DNA of 64,000 bases from Corynebacterium bouchesdurhonense (GCF_900078305.2 NZ_LT546027.1:167826-231825); one strand, 5' to 3'; counted from the first letter of the stretch, positions 44,256 through 54,619 are shown. Notes: generated from the sequence alone by a model not told the origin. Made by a program: numbers and translations.

Positions 44256-47200
44256 CTACTCGTACTCGAGCGTGCCGGGTTCGCCCCAGAACACCTCGTC
44301 CACCACGTGGTGGGCGCGGCGAGTGACCCGCAGGTAATCCTCCAGGAACTCCTGCTGGCTGTCCGGGTCGTAGCCCGCGCTTCCGGCAACCTGCGCCAGG
44401 TGCGGGCCCGGCGCGGGCAGCTGGTCGGTGCGCTTGCCGGAGACCAGCACGAGCGCGTTGCGCGCCCGGGTGGCCGTGAGCCAGGCCTCGCGCAGCACCC
44501 TCGCCTGGCTGCCGGGCAGCACGCCCGGATCATCCAGCTCCACCAGGTAGTCCAGCACCTCGAGCGTGGAGGTGGTGTGCAGCGCCGGGTGGTTGTGCGC
44601 GTGCATCATGGTCAGAAGCTGCACGGTCCACTCCACGTCCGCGAGCGCCCCGCGGCCCAGCTTCGTGTGCACGGAGCGGTCCGCGCCGCGCGGGAGCCGC
44701 TCGTTGTCCACGCGCGCTTTCATGCGCCGAATCTCGCGCACATCGCTTTGCGACGCTCCCGTGGGCGGGTACCTGAAACCGTCAATCATGTGCAGGAACT
44801 TCAGGCCCACCTCCTCGTCGCCGGCCACCGTTGTGGCGCGCAGCAGCGCCTGCTTCTCCCATACCTCGCCCCACTCGCTGTAGTAGCGCTCGTAGGAGGC
44901 GATGGTACGCACCACGGCGCCGGAGCGGCCCTCCGGGCGCAGGCCCAGGTCGACCTCCAGCGGCGGGTCCGACGAGGGCTTGTGCAGGCGGGCCCGCATT
45001 TGGTCTAGGATCCGCGCCGCCCAGGCCAGCGCCTCGGCTTCTTCGCCGGCGTCGCCGCCGGCACCCGGGACGGGCTCGGCCACCACCATCACGTCCGCGT
45101 CCGATCCGTATCCGAGCTCCCCGCCGCCGAGGCGGCCCATGCCGATGATGGCGATGCGGGCGGGCGTCTCGTCCGCGCCGCGCTCGGCCAGGTCGGTGCG
45201 GATCTCCGCCAGCAGCGCGGCTTCGAGCACGGCGTCCCAGACGATGGTCAGCTCTTCGCAGACCTGGCGCACCTCCATAAAGCCGAGCAGGTCCGCCGAG
45301 GCGATGCGGGCGAGCTCAGCGCGGCGCAGCGAGCGGGCGACGGACACCGCCTTGTCCGCATCGCTGCCGTAGCGCTTGGAGGCGGCGACGATAGCCTTGC
45401 GCACCTGGTCCGGCGCGGGCTCGACCAGCCGCGGCCCGTTCGATCCGTCCCCGAGCAGCTTCACGGCCTCGGGCGCGCTGATGAGTAGCTCGGCGGTGTA
45501 GGGGGAGTTGCCCAGGATGCGCATGAGGCGCTGGCCCACCACGCCTTCGTCGCGAAGCATGCGCAAAAACCAGCTCTTGTCCTCCGCGGCCTCGGAAAGC
45601 TTGCGGTAGTTCAACAGCCCCGCACCAGGATCCGCGGTGCCGGCGAGCCACGTCATGAGCGTGGGCAGCAAGATGGCCTGCAGCTTCGCCTTGCGCGACG
45701 TGCCTCGCACCAGTGCGCTGAGGTGGTCGTAGGCGCGGGCCGGGTGGCGGTAGCCGAGGGCGGCGAGGCGGGCTTTGACGGCGTCGGAGGAAAGCTGCGC
45801 CTCGCCCACGGACAGGTCAACCACCGCGCTGAGCAGCGGGCGGTAGAACAGGCGCTCGTGCAGGGTGGAAACGGCGTCGCGCACCTGGCGCAGGCGCGAT
45901 TCCATCTCCCCGACGGCGGTGGCGCGCTTGGTGGCCTTGAAGCCGGCGGCGCGTGCCAGCCAGCGGCGGCGCGGCTCGTCGTCATCCTCCGGCAGCTGGT
46001 GCGTGCGCCTGAAGCGCTGCAACTGCAGGCGGTGCTCGAGGAGGCGGAGAAACTCGTAGGCGCCGGCGAGCTGGGTAGCGTCCTCGCGGCCCACATAGCC
46101 GCCCTCCATCAGGGCGTCGAGCGCCTCCATGGTGTTCGGCGTGCGCAGCTGCGGGTCGATGCGCCCGTGCACGAGCTGGAGCAGCTGCACGGCGAACTCC
46201 ACGTCCCGCAGGCCCCCGTAGCCGAGCTTGAGCTCGCGGTGGCGCAGGCCCTCGGGCACATTGTCCAGCACGCGGCGACGCATGGCCTGCACGTCCTCGA
46301 CGAAGCTGTCGCGCTGGGAGGCCTCCCACACCATTGGCGCGAGCGCGTCCACGTACGCCTGGCCCAGCTCCATATCACCCGCCATGGGGCGCGCCTTGAG
46401 CAGCGCCTGGAACTCCCACGTCTGCGCCCAGCGGTTGTAGTACGCCACGTGGGAATCCAGGGTGCGGACCAGCGCCCCGGATTTGCCCTCGGGGCGCAGG
46501 TTGGCGTCCACGTCGAAGAAGCAGGCGGAGCCGATCTTCATCATCTCGGCGGCCACCCGGGTGATCTTCGGGGTCACCGGCTCGGCCACGAAGATGACGT
46601 CCACGTCGGAGATGTAGTTCAGCTCGCGGGCGCCGCACTTGCCCATGGCGATCACGGCCAGCCGGGCGTCGGGCTCCTCGCTGCCCAAGACGCGCCGCGT
46701 GGCCAGCTCAAGGGCGGCGATGAGCGCCGCGTCGGCGATGGCGGTCAGCGCCTCGGTGGTGGCGCGGTAGCCCAGGGGTTCGGCGCCGCCGTGGCCGCGC
46801 ACCGCCGCGAACGTGCCGGCTAGGTCGGCCGCCGCCACGCGCATCACCAGGGTGCGGTGGGCGCCGCGCAGCGACTCCAGCTCCGCCGCCGAGCCGCCGC
46901 CGGTGTTCGCGGCCGCGAGCATCACCTCCAACGCCTCGTCGGCCGACGGCGGGTCCTTGCGCAGCTCGGTCCACAGCTCTGGCTTGGCAATGAGGTGGTC
47001 GGACAGGGCAGTGGAGCCGCCGAACAGTGCGAGGAGGCGGGTGCGTAGGAGGGGATCGTCGGCAAGCGATGCTCGAACCGCGGGCCAATCACCCACCGCA
47101 CGGTGGAAGCGGTGCAGCGCGTTCAGCGCCAGATCGGGGTCGGCCGCGCCCGCGAGCGTCCACAGCAGCGCCTCGTCGGTGAGGCCCATCTCCGCCAAAT

Positions 47201-47270
47201 CCTCCGCCGCGCGCTCGCTGGTCAGGCCCAGCTTGGCGGGGCTGGGCAGCGCGGCCGAATCGGCGGCCAT
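44256..47270 (-). CDS. glnE: Bifunctional glutamine synthetase adenylyltransferase/deadenylase
   Basis: The 1004-residue protein has two nucleotidyltransferase halves: the N-terminal deadenylase with YISDVDVIFVAEP, and the C-terminal adenylylase with GYGSDADVMVVAEP. It adenylylates Tyr406 of GlnA encoded at 34492. The length is near that of the family (about 950-1050). The ATG follows the glnA2 stop with no gap. Copies of the dispersed motif lie at 44745 and 47057. Confidence 0.95.
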   Translation of the reverse strand: MAADSAALPSPAKLGLTSERAAEDLAEMGLTDEALLWTLAGAADPDLALNALHRFHRAVGDWPAVRASLADDPLLRTRLLALFGGSTALSDHLIAKPELWTELRKDPPSADEALEVMLAAANTGGGSAAELESLRGAHRTLVMRVAAADLAGTFAAVRGHGGAEPLGYRATTEALTAIADAALIAALELATRRVLGSEEPDARLAVIAMGKCGARELNYISDVDVIFVAEPVTPKITRVAAEMMKIGSACFFDVDANLRPEGKSGALVRTLDSHVAYYNRWAQTWEFQALLKARPMAGDMELGQAYVDALAPMVWEASQRDSFVEDVQAMRRRVLDNVPEGLRHRELKLGYGGLRDVEFAVQLLQLVHGRIDPQLRTPNTMEALDALMEGGYVGREDATQLAGAYEFLRLLEHRLQLQRFRRTHQLPEDDDEPRRRWLARAAGFKATKRATAVGEMESRLRQVRDAVSTLHERLFYRPLLSAVVDLSVGEAQLSSDAVKARLAALGYRHPARAYDHLSALVRGTSRKAKLQAILLPTLMTWLAGTADPGAGLLNYRKLSEAAEDKSWFLRMLRDEGVVGQRLMRILGNSPYTAELLISAPEAVKLLGDGSNGPRLVEPAPDQVRKAIVAASKRYGSDADKAVSVARSLRRAELARIASADLLGFMEVRQVCEELTIVWDAVLEAALLAEIRTDLAERGADETPARIAIIGMGRLGGGELGYGSDADVMVVAEPVPGAGGDAGEEAEALAWAARILDQMRARLHKPSSDPPLEVDLGLRPEGRSGAVVRTIASYERYYSEWGEVWEKQALLRATTVAGDEEVGLKFLHMIDGFRYPPTGASQSDVREIRRMKARVDNERLPRGADRSVHTKLGRGALADVEWTVQLLTMMHAHNHPALHTTSTLEVLDYLVELDDPGVLPGSQARVLREAWLTATRARNALVLVSGKRTDQLPAPGPHLAQVAGSAGYDPDSQQEFLEDYLRVTRRAHHVVDEVFWGEPGTLEYE

Positions 47271-48605
47271 CTAGAGGTCCAGCCCGGTGTCGATCTCCCA
47301 CGGCGTGACCTGGGAGGTGTACTCGTGCCACTCGTCCCACTTCGCGCGCAGGTAGAACTCGAAAACCTGCTCGCCCAGCACTTCCGCCATGAACTCGGAG
47401 CGCTCGAGGTAGCGCAGCGCCTCGTCGAGGGAGTTCGGCAGGTCGCGGTAGCCCATCGCGCGGCGCTCGCGGCGGGTGAGCGCGAAGACGTCATCGCGCG
47501 CCGGCTCGTCCAGCTCGTACTCGCCCTCGATGCCCTTCAGGCCGGCTGCGAGCACCGCCGCGAACGCCAGGTACGGGTTGCAAGCGGAGTCCAGCGAGCG
47601 CACTTCGATGCGGCGCGACTCCGCCTTGTGCAGGCGGTACGTGGGCACGCGCACCATCGCCGAGCGGTTGGAGATGCCCCAGGTGGCGGCGGTGGGCGCC
47701 TCCGAGCCGAACTGCAGGCGCTTGTACGAATTCACCCACTGGTTGGTCACCGCCGAGATCTCGCGGGCGTGCTCGAGGATGCCAGCGATGAACTGGCGGC
47801 CCACCACGGACAGGCTGATCTCGTCGTCCGGGTCGTGGAAGGCGTTCGTCTCGCCCTCGAACAGGGAGAAGTGGGTGTGCATCGCGGAGCCGTCGAGGTC
47901 CTTAAAGGGCTTTGGCATGAAGGTTGCGTGCACGCCGGTGGATTCCGCGACGGTTTTGACGATGTACTTGAACGTCACGATGTTGTCCGCCATCGTCAGC
48001 GCGTCCGTGTGGCGCAGGTCGATCTCCTGCTGCCCGGGCGAGGCCTCGTGGTGGGAGAACTCGGTGGTGATCCCCATGTATTCCAGGGCCGAGATCGCTT
48101 GTCGACGCAACTTGGGAGCCTCATTCCGCTTCGCCTGGTCGAAATACCCGCCCTTGTCCGCCGGCCGCGGGCCGTCGTCGGGAGCGCCCGGCTTCGTCAC
48201 GTAAAACTCGATCTCGGGGCTGGCGAAGAACTCGAAGCCCATTTCGCGGGCCGCGTGCATTTGGCGGCGCAGCACCTGGCGCGGGTCCGCGTACAGCGGG
48301 TCTCCGTCCGGCATGGTGATGTCGCAGAACAGCCGGGCCGTTTGCAGGCCCGCCGCCTCGTCGAACGGCAGCGGCTGGTAGGTGGACGGGTCCGGGCGCA
48401 GCAGCGTGTCCGACTCGGAGATGCGGCTGAAGCCCTCGATGGAGGACCCGTCGAACCCCACGCCCTCCTCGAACGCGCTCTCCAGCTCCGCGGGCGACAT
48501 CATCACCGTTTTCAGCGAGCCAAAGATGTCGGTGAACCAGAGACGGATGAACGCGATCTCCTGCTGTTCCACCAGCCGGAGCACGTTGTCGGTTTGTGAG
48601 CTCAT
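47271..48605 (-). CDS. glnA2: Glutamine synthetase GlnA2 (non-adenylylated type)
   Basis: The 444-residue GS family protein has FDGSSIEGFSRI, FASPEIEFY, the ATP region GSAMHTHFSLF and RSAMVRVPTYR. It lacks the [10 protein letters not shown] adenylylation loop of GlnA. Start MSSQTDNVLRL, with TAGACT 8 nt before ATG (leaderless). It is adjacent to glnE without a gap. In actinobacteria GlnA2 is not the main ammonium-assimilating enzyme. Alternative substrates such as polyamines are possible. Confidence 0.93.
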   Translation of the reverse strand: MSSQTDNVLRLVEQQEIAFIRLWFTDIFGSLKTVMMSPAELESAFEEGVGFDGSSIEGFSRISESDTLLRPDPSTYQPLPFDEAAGLQTARLFCDITMPDGDPLYADPRQVLRRQMHAAREMGFEFFASPEIEFYVTKPGAPDDGPRPADKGGYFDQAKRNEAPKLRRQAISALEYMGITTEFSHHEASPGQQEIDLRHTDALTMADNIVTFKYIVKTVAESTGVHATFMPKPFKDLDGSAMHTHFSLFEGETNAFHDPDDEISLSVVGRQFIAGILEHAREISAVTNQWVNSYKRLQFGSEAPTAATWGISNRSAMVRVPTYRLHKAESRRIEVRSLDSACNPYLAFAAVLAAGLKGIEGEYELDEPARDDVFALTRRERRAMGYRDLPNSLDEALRYLERSEFMAEVLGEQVFEFYLRAKWDEWHEYTSQVTPWEIDTGLDL

Positions 48606-48702
48606 GGTGGCCAAGTCTAGGCCGTTGCCGCCGTTGTCCACGTCCCCTTTTCACACCCACGGCTATGGTTGGGGTGGACAAACGAAAGTAAGGAGACTTC
48701 CC

Positions 48703-50313
48703 ATGGCCAACGCCCCAGAGAAGCACCTCGAGGTTGAACTCAAACTTGCCGTGGATGAGCAGACCAGCGTCCCCGACCTGGCGCAGCTGCCCGGCGTCGC
48801 CTCCATGCTGGGTACCGAGCAGCACAATTTGTCTGCCATTTATTACGACACCAAGGATCTGCGCCTCACCCGCCAGAAGATCACGCTGCGCCGCCGCACC
48901 GGCGGCTCGGACGACGGCTGGCACATGAAGATCCCCGCAGGCGACGGCCGCCGCGAGCTGCGCCTCCCGCTGGAGGATCCGGCGCAGGTGCCGAGCGAGC
49001 TTTTGGAGCAGGTCCGCGCCATCGTGCGCAACGAGCCGCTCGAGCCGATCGCGCAGGTGGACAACCGCCGCGTGGAATCCAAGCTGGCCGGCGAGAACGG
49101 CGAGCCGGTGGCGGAGTTTTGCGACGATCACGTCACCGCCTGGTCCCTGCTGCCCGGCGGCCAGCGCACGTCCTGGCGCGAGTGGGAGCTGGAGTTGGAC
49201 GAGGCCGTGGCGGGCACCGAGGAGGGCGCGAGCATCATCCGCCAGGCCACCTCGTTCCTGATCGCCTCGGGCGCGCGCAAGTCCTCCTCCCCGTCCAAGC
49301 TCTCCACCGCGCTGGGCGACAGCATCCACACCGCCCCGAAGCCGCCGCACCTGCAGTCCGAAGGCATCGACGAGGACTCCCCCGCCGCGGCGGTGGTCGA
49401 GGCGCTGCGCGTGCAGCGCGACCAAATCGTGGAGTGGGATCCGCGCGTGCGCGCGGACGAATTCGATTCCGTCCACCAGCTTCGCGTTGCCACCCGCGAG
49501 ATGCGTTCCCTGCTGGAGACGTTCGAGGGCATCCTCGAGGGTGACGAGCTGCAGCACCTCGAGGCGGAGCTGAAGGAGACCGCGGCCGTACTCGGCGTCG
49601 CGCGAGATGCGGAGGTTGTCGAGGAGCGCTTCCTGGAGCTTTTGGACACCGACGAGAGCGGGCTTATCGACGACTCCGCGCGCAACCACATCGAAAACGA
49701 CATGCGCGCGGACTACGAGGCCGCCCACGCGGAGATCGTCGAGATGCTGAACTCCGAGCGCTTCCTCACCATGCTGGACGCCATCGACGAGCTACTGGCC
49801 AACCCGCCGGTCGCGCTCGGCGAGGACAGCGGCGAGGGCAGTGAGCGCGAGGGCACTGAGGGGCCAAAGGAGCTCAAGAAGGAATCCCGCGGGATCATGC
49901 TCGATCACCTTGAGAAGGCGTTCAAGAAGGTGATCAAGCGCGACAAGCTGGTGGACGAGTACTACCACGACACGGACCTGCCCCTTACCGACCGCGAGGA
50001 GTACGTCCACGACGTGCGCAAGGCCGTGAAGAAGCTGCGCTACGCCACCTCCGCCGCGCAGCAGGCCGGCGTGAAAACCGGACGCCTGGCAAAGGCCGCC
50101 AAGGCGATGCAGTCCGTGCTGGGCGATTTCCAGGATGCCGTAACCTCCCGCGACCGCATCCTGCGCCTTGCCGGTACGGCGCGCGAGCGCGGCGAGGACA
50201 CCTTCGCCTACGGCGTGCTCTACCAGCGAGAACTCGACCGCGGGAACAAGGCGTTCGCGGGCTACGACGAAGCCATGCGCGAGCTGAAGAAGGCCTTCAA
50301 GAAGGTCAAATAA
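48703..50313 (+). CDS. CYTH-CHAD domain protein
   Basis: The 536 residues join an N-terminal CYTH (triphosphate tunnel) domain, marked by EVELKL and LRRRTG, to a C-terminal CHAD domain with paired His/Arg helices (VHQLRVATREMRSLLETF and VHDVRKAVKKLRYATSA). CHAD binds polyphosphate; CYTH members hydrolyse triphosphates. An acidic Gly/Ser/Glu insert splits the CHAD halves near residue 375. RBS AGGAG lies before ATG. The protein may act in polyphosphate metabolism, by inference. Confidence 0.9.
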   Translation: MANAPEKHLEVELKLAVDEQTSVPDLAQLPGVASMLGTEQHNLSAIYYDTKDLRLTRQKITLRRRTGGSDDGWHMKIPAGDGRRELRLPLEDPAQVPSELLEQVRAIVRNEPLEPIAQVDNRRVESKLAGENGEPVAEFCDDHVTAWSLLPGGQRTSWREWELELDEAVAGTEEGASIIRQATSFLIASGARKSSSPSKLSTALGDSIHTAPKPPHLQSEGIDEDSPAAAVVEALRVQRDQIVEWDPRVRADEFDSVHQLRVATREMRSLLETFEGILEGDELQHLEAELKETAAVLGVARDAEVVEERFLELLDTDESGLIDDSARNHIENDMRADYEAAHAEIVEMLNSERFLTMLDAIDELLANPPVALGEDSGEGSEREGTEGPKELKKESRGIMLDHLEKAFKKVIKRDKLVDEYYHDTDLPLTDREEYVHDVRKAVKKLRYATSAAQQAGVKTGRLAKAAKAMQSVLGDFQDAVTSRDRILRLAGTARERGEDTFAYGVLYQRELDRGNKAFAGYDEAMRELKKAFKKVK

Positions 50314-50344
50314 GGTCAAGTAAGCAGGTCTGGGAGGCTCGGTC

Positions 50345-51248
50345 TTACACGCGGCGCAGGGCCGCGAGCGGCGGGATAGCCGCGGCCCTGCGCGATACCG
50401 CCCACCGCGCCGATGCTGCGCAGCAACGCGATGTCCCTGGTGCTGCGGGCGAGCTGCAGCTGGTAGTTGTTGCCGATCACCACGAAGGCAGCGAGCACAG
50501 ACACCGCGCTCAAAAGGCGCAGGGTCAGCGCTATCGTCCGCGTGCCCACGGCGTACTTCAACGCGTTCGCCGCCACGTACGCCTTGCTCGTGGCGACTGT
50601 CGCCCCCGCGTCCGCAGCTTCTGCGAGGTCACCGACTCGGCGGGAAACCTCCTCGGCGGCGTCGTCGGTGGCGACGAGCAGCGACGTGGCCCCTCGGGTA
50701 CCGAGCAGGCGCTGCGCGGTGGACAGGTCGCACATGAGCGTCGGCAAGCTCGGCTCTTCCGTCGCACCCAGCGCCGCGGTTGCTGTGCCGACGATCACGA
50801 CGCCCTCCGACCCGCCGGCCTCACCCTCCACGGCGATGTGCGCGCCGACGGGGTAGCGCGTGGGTTTACCGGCAACCTCCACGAGCAAGGCCTCGTTCTC
50901 GCCTGCAGGCAGGCGCCCGCGGGTGATGGTGAGCAAGGTGTCGTCGATAAGCACCTGCACCCCGAGGACGGTGGGCGGCTCCGTACGGGTGACCGCGATG
51001 CCCGCGGCCTGTTCGGTAACGCCGCGAACACCCGGGAGGGCGCGGATACCCCCGGCGAGCGAGGGCGGCAAGCCCGACTCGCCACCGGGCGCGGTGACAA
51101 CAACCGACGCATCGCCGATGGATGCGCGGGCCGCTCGTGCGAGGTCGCTTTGCATACCGTGCTGGATGAGATGGGTGAAACTCACCAGCGCGGTGGCGAG
51201 GAGCACGGCGAGCAACGTCGCCGGCGAGATTCGGGTGGCGTTGCGCAT
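50345..51248 (-). pseudogene. FtsX/MacB-type ABC permease remnant with internal deletion
   Basis: The ATG at 51248 begins RNATRISPATLLAVLLATALV, a first membrane helix, then a MacB-like extracytoplasmic domain (~200 residues) and a second helix with RSTRDIALLRSIGA, the usual FtsX loop. The sequence then becomes unrelated, and another frame reads RRAAAIPPLAALRRV and stops at 50345, which resembles the normal C-terminal tail of these permeases. The whole second half is missing. The open frame itself runs to 50316. No ATPase partner is nearby. Confidence 0.72.
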
Positions 51249-51279
51249 GCTCGCTTGCCGGCGGGGGCGGCGGAGGACC

Positions 51280-51507
51280 CTACTTCCCGTCCTTGTCCCC
51301 GTTTTTGTCCCAGGACGGGGTGACTCCCCAGTTGTCGTCCGCCTCATCCGCGGCGTCCGCGCGCTTGGTGCGCTCCTGGGCGGTGGTCAGGGCGCGCTCG
51401 GCCTCCTCGCGGGTGTCGTACGGGCCCATGCGGTTGTCCCAGGACTCGGTCTTGCCCTGCGTGACCTCCCCCGTGGTGGGGTTGAAGTAGAACTGCTCCT
51501 GCGCCAT
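51280..51507 (-). CDS. Small conserved actinobacterial protein
   Basis: The 75-residue soluble protein starts MAQEQFYFNPTTGEVTQGK and has a NRMGPYDTREEAERAL block resembling a SPOR-like or short beta-alpha fold found in similar small actinobacterial proteins. The C-terminus is acidic. Function unknown. It lies 31 nt upstream of the permease remnant. Confidence 0.72.
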   Translation of the reverse strand: MAQEQFYFNPTTGEVTQGKTESWDNRMGPYDTREEAERALTTAQERTKRADAADEADDNWGVTPSWDKNGDKDGK

Positions 51508-51576
51508 GACGGACTCCTTCTCAGCGGGTGATGTAGGCCCCCAACACTACCTGCCCGCGTTGGTAGGGTGGTGCGC

Positions 51577-52782
51577 ATGCCGATGTGGAACCGCCCCGAG
51601 AAAAGCCCGGTAGAGCGCGCCAAAGCAGCGCACGAGCGCCGCACCGGCGCGGCTCCCGCGCACACCGCCTCAGCCCCCGGGACCTGGGTGCTGATCGGCG
51701 AGAACGTCGACCACTTCGGCGGCGTCACGGTGATGGGGTTGAGCAACCTGCGCGCCGCGGCCTGCGTCAGCGCCCGCGACGACGAGCTGATCACGGTGCA
51801 CGCCGAGGGGCCATACACGGAACCTGTGGACGGCTCGACCACGTTGGCGCAGCTTGTGGCAGGTGAGGGCGGTGCCTCTGCCGGCCTGACACGCCGCTTT
51901 GCCGGGTTGGTGCAGACGATGATCGCCCGCCAGGTGCTGCCGCGCGACACCGCGGGGCTGGACATCACCGTGGTCTCAGACATCCCGCTCGGGGCGGGGC
52001 TCGGGTCCCTCTACGCGGCCGACGCCGCCGTCGCGCTGGCCCTCACGGGCGAGCACGAGGACCGCGACGAACCGCCGATGCGCGCCCGGCTGGCAGACAT
52101 CTGCTCCGCGGCCGTGAACAACTACTCCTCCCTAGCCGTACTGCGCGCCCGCCACACCGTCGCCCTGCGCGGGGTGGCGGAACAGATCAGCGTGGTGGAC
52201 TACGCGGACGGCTCGCTCACCCCCGCGCCCTACCCCGGCAAGCTCGGCGTGCGCATTTTCTCCGTCGCCGCCGCGCTGGGCCAACCCCACGGCGAGCAGA
52301 AGGAGCGCATTGCCGTGCGGCGCGGCTTCATCGACGAGGCGGTGAGCAACTTCGGTGTGACCTCGCTGCGCGAAGTGCCGGACAGCGTGGACCGCGTAAC
52401 GGAGTGGGTGGAGGCCCGCCGCGATGCCGGCGACGCAGGCGCGCCGGAGCCCGCAGTAGCCCGGCGCTGGGTGCGCTTCTGCGAGACCGAAACGCTGCGC
52501 AGCCTCGCCGCCGCGAAGGCGCTGCGCTCCCGGCGCGGCAACGAGCTGTTCACGCTGCTCAACTCGCCCTCCGAGGCCCACGACATCGACACCCCGGATG
52601 CGCTGGTGCACCTCGCCCTCGAACGCGGCGCTGCCGCGGCCCGCCCGGCGGCCTCCGGCACGTCCCAGGCGGTAATCGCCTTCGTGCCCGTCCGGGCCGC
52701 AGACGACTTCGCCTCCCGGTTCGCCCAGGACTTCGAGGTTGTGGAGGTCACCCCGGGCGAGCCCGCCCGCGCGGAGGATTAG
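51577..52782 (+). CDS. Galactokinase-like GHMP kinase
   Basis: The 401-residue protein resembles galactokinase but is divergent. The sugar signature, usually GEHTDYNGG, is GENVDHFGG, and the ATP loop is DIPLGAGLGSLYAADAAVA. A late GTSQAVIAF block is in the position of the third GHMP motif. Because key residues differ, activity on galactose is doubtful. TAGGGT lies 7 nt before ATG (leaderless). Start ATG 51577 is chosen; ATG 51583 is an alternative. Confidence 0.72.
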   Translation: MPMWNRPEKSPVERAKAAHERRTGAAPAHTASAPGTWVLIGENVDHFGGVTVMGLSNLRAAACVSARDDELITVHAEGPYTEPVDGSTTLAQLVAGEGGASAGLTRRFAGLVQTMIARQVLPRDTAGLDITVVSDIPLGAGLGSLYAADAAVALALTGEHEDRDEPPMRARLADICSAAVNNYSSLAVLRARHTVALRGVAEQISVVDYADGSLTPAPYPGKLGVRIFSVAAALGQPHGEQKERIAVRRGFIDEAVSNFGVTSLREVPDSVDRVTEWVEARRDAGDAGAPEPAVARRWVRFCETETLRSLAAAKALRSRRGNELFTLLNSPSEAHDIDTPDALVHLALERGAAAARPAASGTSQAVIAFVPVRAADDFASRFAQDFEVVEVTPGEPARAED

Positions 52783-52791
52783 CGCTGGGGA

Positions 52792-54180
52792 TTAATCCGC
52801 CGGCCAGGCGAACTCCACCTCTCGCGCCTTCGGGTCAGCCCGCACCAGGGAGAACACCCCTTCCGTGCCCTCCTGCGGCGCACCGATGGAGGGCGCGAGC
52901 ACCGGCGGGTGGGTGACGAAGATGCGCGAGCGCTCCGGCGCGCGTTTGAGCACGAGCCCATCGAAGTTGTGGCCCACCCACGGCGCGAGCACGGTGGCCT
53001 CGGTGAGGTTCAGGGCGGCTTTGTCCACCAGGTTGGCCAGCTGCGAGGTGCGGGCCATGGTCTGTAGCACCTCCGGGGCGCCGTCGGTTACCCAGGCGGG
53101 CACCTCCGTGCCGCCGCAGATGGCCAGGCACACCTCGGTGGCGTAGCGGTCAATGAGCCTGCGCAGCGGCGCAGTGACGTGGCTGTAGTACCCGCCGATA
53201 CCGGCGTGCACCTCGGGCTCGGCGCGGCTGAGGTCCACGTAACCGGAGGCGCGCAGCAGCTTCTTCGCCTCCCGCATCACCGCCATACCCCGCGGTGTAT
53301 CCGGATCCACGCCCGCCAGGAACTCGCCGATGCAGTCCGCGGCAGGTGGGGTGTAGCCCAGGTTGCGCGTCTCGCGGCGGAACTCCTCGGTGGCGTCCTC
53401 AGGCGCGGGCCCCAAGGTGCGCAGGAACCCCACGCCGGCGTCCACCATCATGCTCCCGGCCACCATGCCGGTAAGCAGCGAGATCTCGCTGTTGTAGTCC
53501 ATCACTGGGTGGCGCGGCTCGATCACCAGCTCGAACGAGCCGGCGTCCTCCACCACCCGCACGCTGGGAAGGCGCAGGTTGATAGCCGAGCGGCGCAACG
53601 AGGACTGTTGCCGCAGCCGCCCCACCCGCTCGAGGGCAGAGATAGACGGGTGGACCCGGCCGCGCTCCAAATCCGCCTGCACGCCGTCATAATTTAAGCG
53701 GGCGCGTGAGCGCACCAGCGCGCGCTCCACGTGGGCGGCGTCCACCTCCCCCGATTCGTCCAGGTCAAAGGTCCACAGCACCGCGGGTCTGTCCACCCCG
53801 GGCAGCAGCGACGCGGCGTCCTCGGAAATCGCGGGCGGATGCAGGCGCGCAGGCTCGTCGGGCAGGTAGATAGTCTGGCCGCGCACCAAGGACTCGCGCT
53901 TGACCTCGCCGGCCGGTTCCACAAACGCCGCCACATCCGCGATGGCGTAGTGCACCCGGTATCCCGCAGCACGCTCCTCGATGCACACTGCCTGATCCAG
54001 GTCCTTAGAACCGGGCGGGTCGATGGTGACCAGCTCGATGCCGCGGGCGTCGAGGCGCTTGCCCTCGAAGCGGTCGCGCAAGGTGTCCGCCTCGGCGAGC
54101 ACCTTGGGCGGGAAGTCGGTGGGCACGCCGAACTCGCTCGCGAGCCCCCGGAAACTCAGTGGAGCGGCGTACAGCTTCAT
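52792..54180 (-). CDS. RNB-domain exoribonuclease (RNase II/R family)
   Basis: The 462-residue protein is mainly an RNB catalytic domain. The metal-binding Asp cluster is IDPPGSKDLDQAVCIEE, and YAIADVAAFV and SHVTAPLRRLIDRYA are family blocks. It lacks the N-terminal cold-shock domains and most of the S1 domain of RNase R, like other actinobacterial short forms. It is convergent with the galactokinase-like gene. rnpB lies directly upstream on the same strand. Confidence 0.9.
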   Translation of the reverse strand: MKLYAAPLSFRGLASEFGVPTDFPPKVLAEADTLRDRFEGKRLDARGIELVTIDPPGSKDLDQAVCIEERAAGYRVHYAIADVAAFVEPAGEVKRESLVRGQTIYLPDEPARLHPPAISEDAASLLPGVDRPAVLWTFDLDESGEVDAAHVERALVRSRARLNYDGVQADLERGRVHPSISALERVGRLRQQSSLRRSAINLRLPSVRVVEDAGSFELVIEPRHPVMDYNSEISLLTGMVAGSMMVDAGVGFLRTLGPAPEDATEEFRRETRNLGYTPPAADCIGEFLAGVDPDTPRGMAVMREAKKLLRASGYVDLSRAEPEVHAGIGGYYSHVTAPLRRLIDRYATEVCLAICGGTEVPAWVTDGAPEVLQTMARTSQLANLVDKAALNLTEATVLAPWVGHNFDGLVLKRAPERSRIFVTHPPVLAPSIGAPQEGTEGVFSLVRADPKAREVEFAWPAD

Positions 54181-54207
54181 GGTGGCCCATCGTGCCAGAT
54201 GTGGGGC

Positions 54208-54619
54208 GAATGAGTCGGCCTATGAGCCGGATTCTGTTCCCCTGACGGGGCGGCGACCATCCATCTGGACCACCCATTGCTGGGCGCCTCAAGCAGCTAC
54301 CTTCGGACATGGGCGGGCAGCCTCATTGCGTCCGACGACCCCCGCCGCACGCGGCGCGGATTCTTGCCTTGCTCCCGGTGGGGTTTACCTGGCCGCGTGT
54401 GTCACCACCCGCGCCGGTGCGCTCTTACCGCACCCTTTCACCCTCACCCGCACGCCCCGAGGGGCGGCGGGCGGTCTACTTTCTGTTGCACTTTCCCGCG
54501 GATCGCTCCGGGTTGCCGTTAGCAACCACCGTGCCCTGTGGAGTCCGGACTTTCCTCGACCTGCGCCTTCCCGTTTTACGGTGGTTCGCAAACGCCGCGG
54601 CCGCCCGGCCGGCTCATTC
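54208..54619 (-). ncRNA. rnpB: RNase P RNA (M1, type A)
   Basis: The catalytic RNA of tRNA 5' maturation. Seen on the minus strand: GAGGAAAGTCCGGACTCC (CR I), ACAGAAAGTAGACCGC, AGGTAAACCCC, and the 3' ACAGAATCCGGC followed by CTCATAGGCCGACTC. The P1 stem pairs GAATGAG near 54619 with CTCATTC near 54208. This gives about 412 nt, normal for actinobacteria. A clear promoter lies upstream. Confidence 0.96.
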
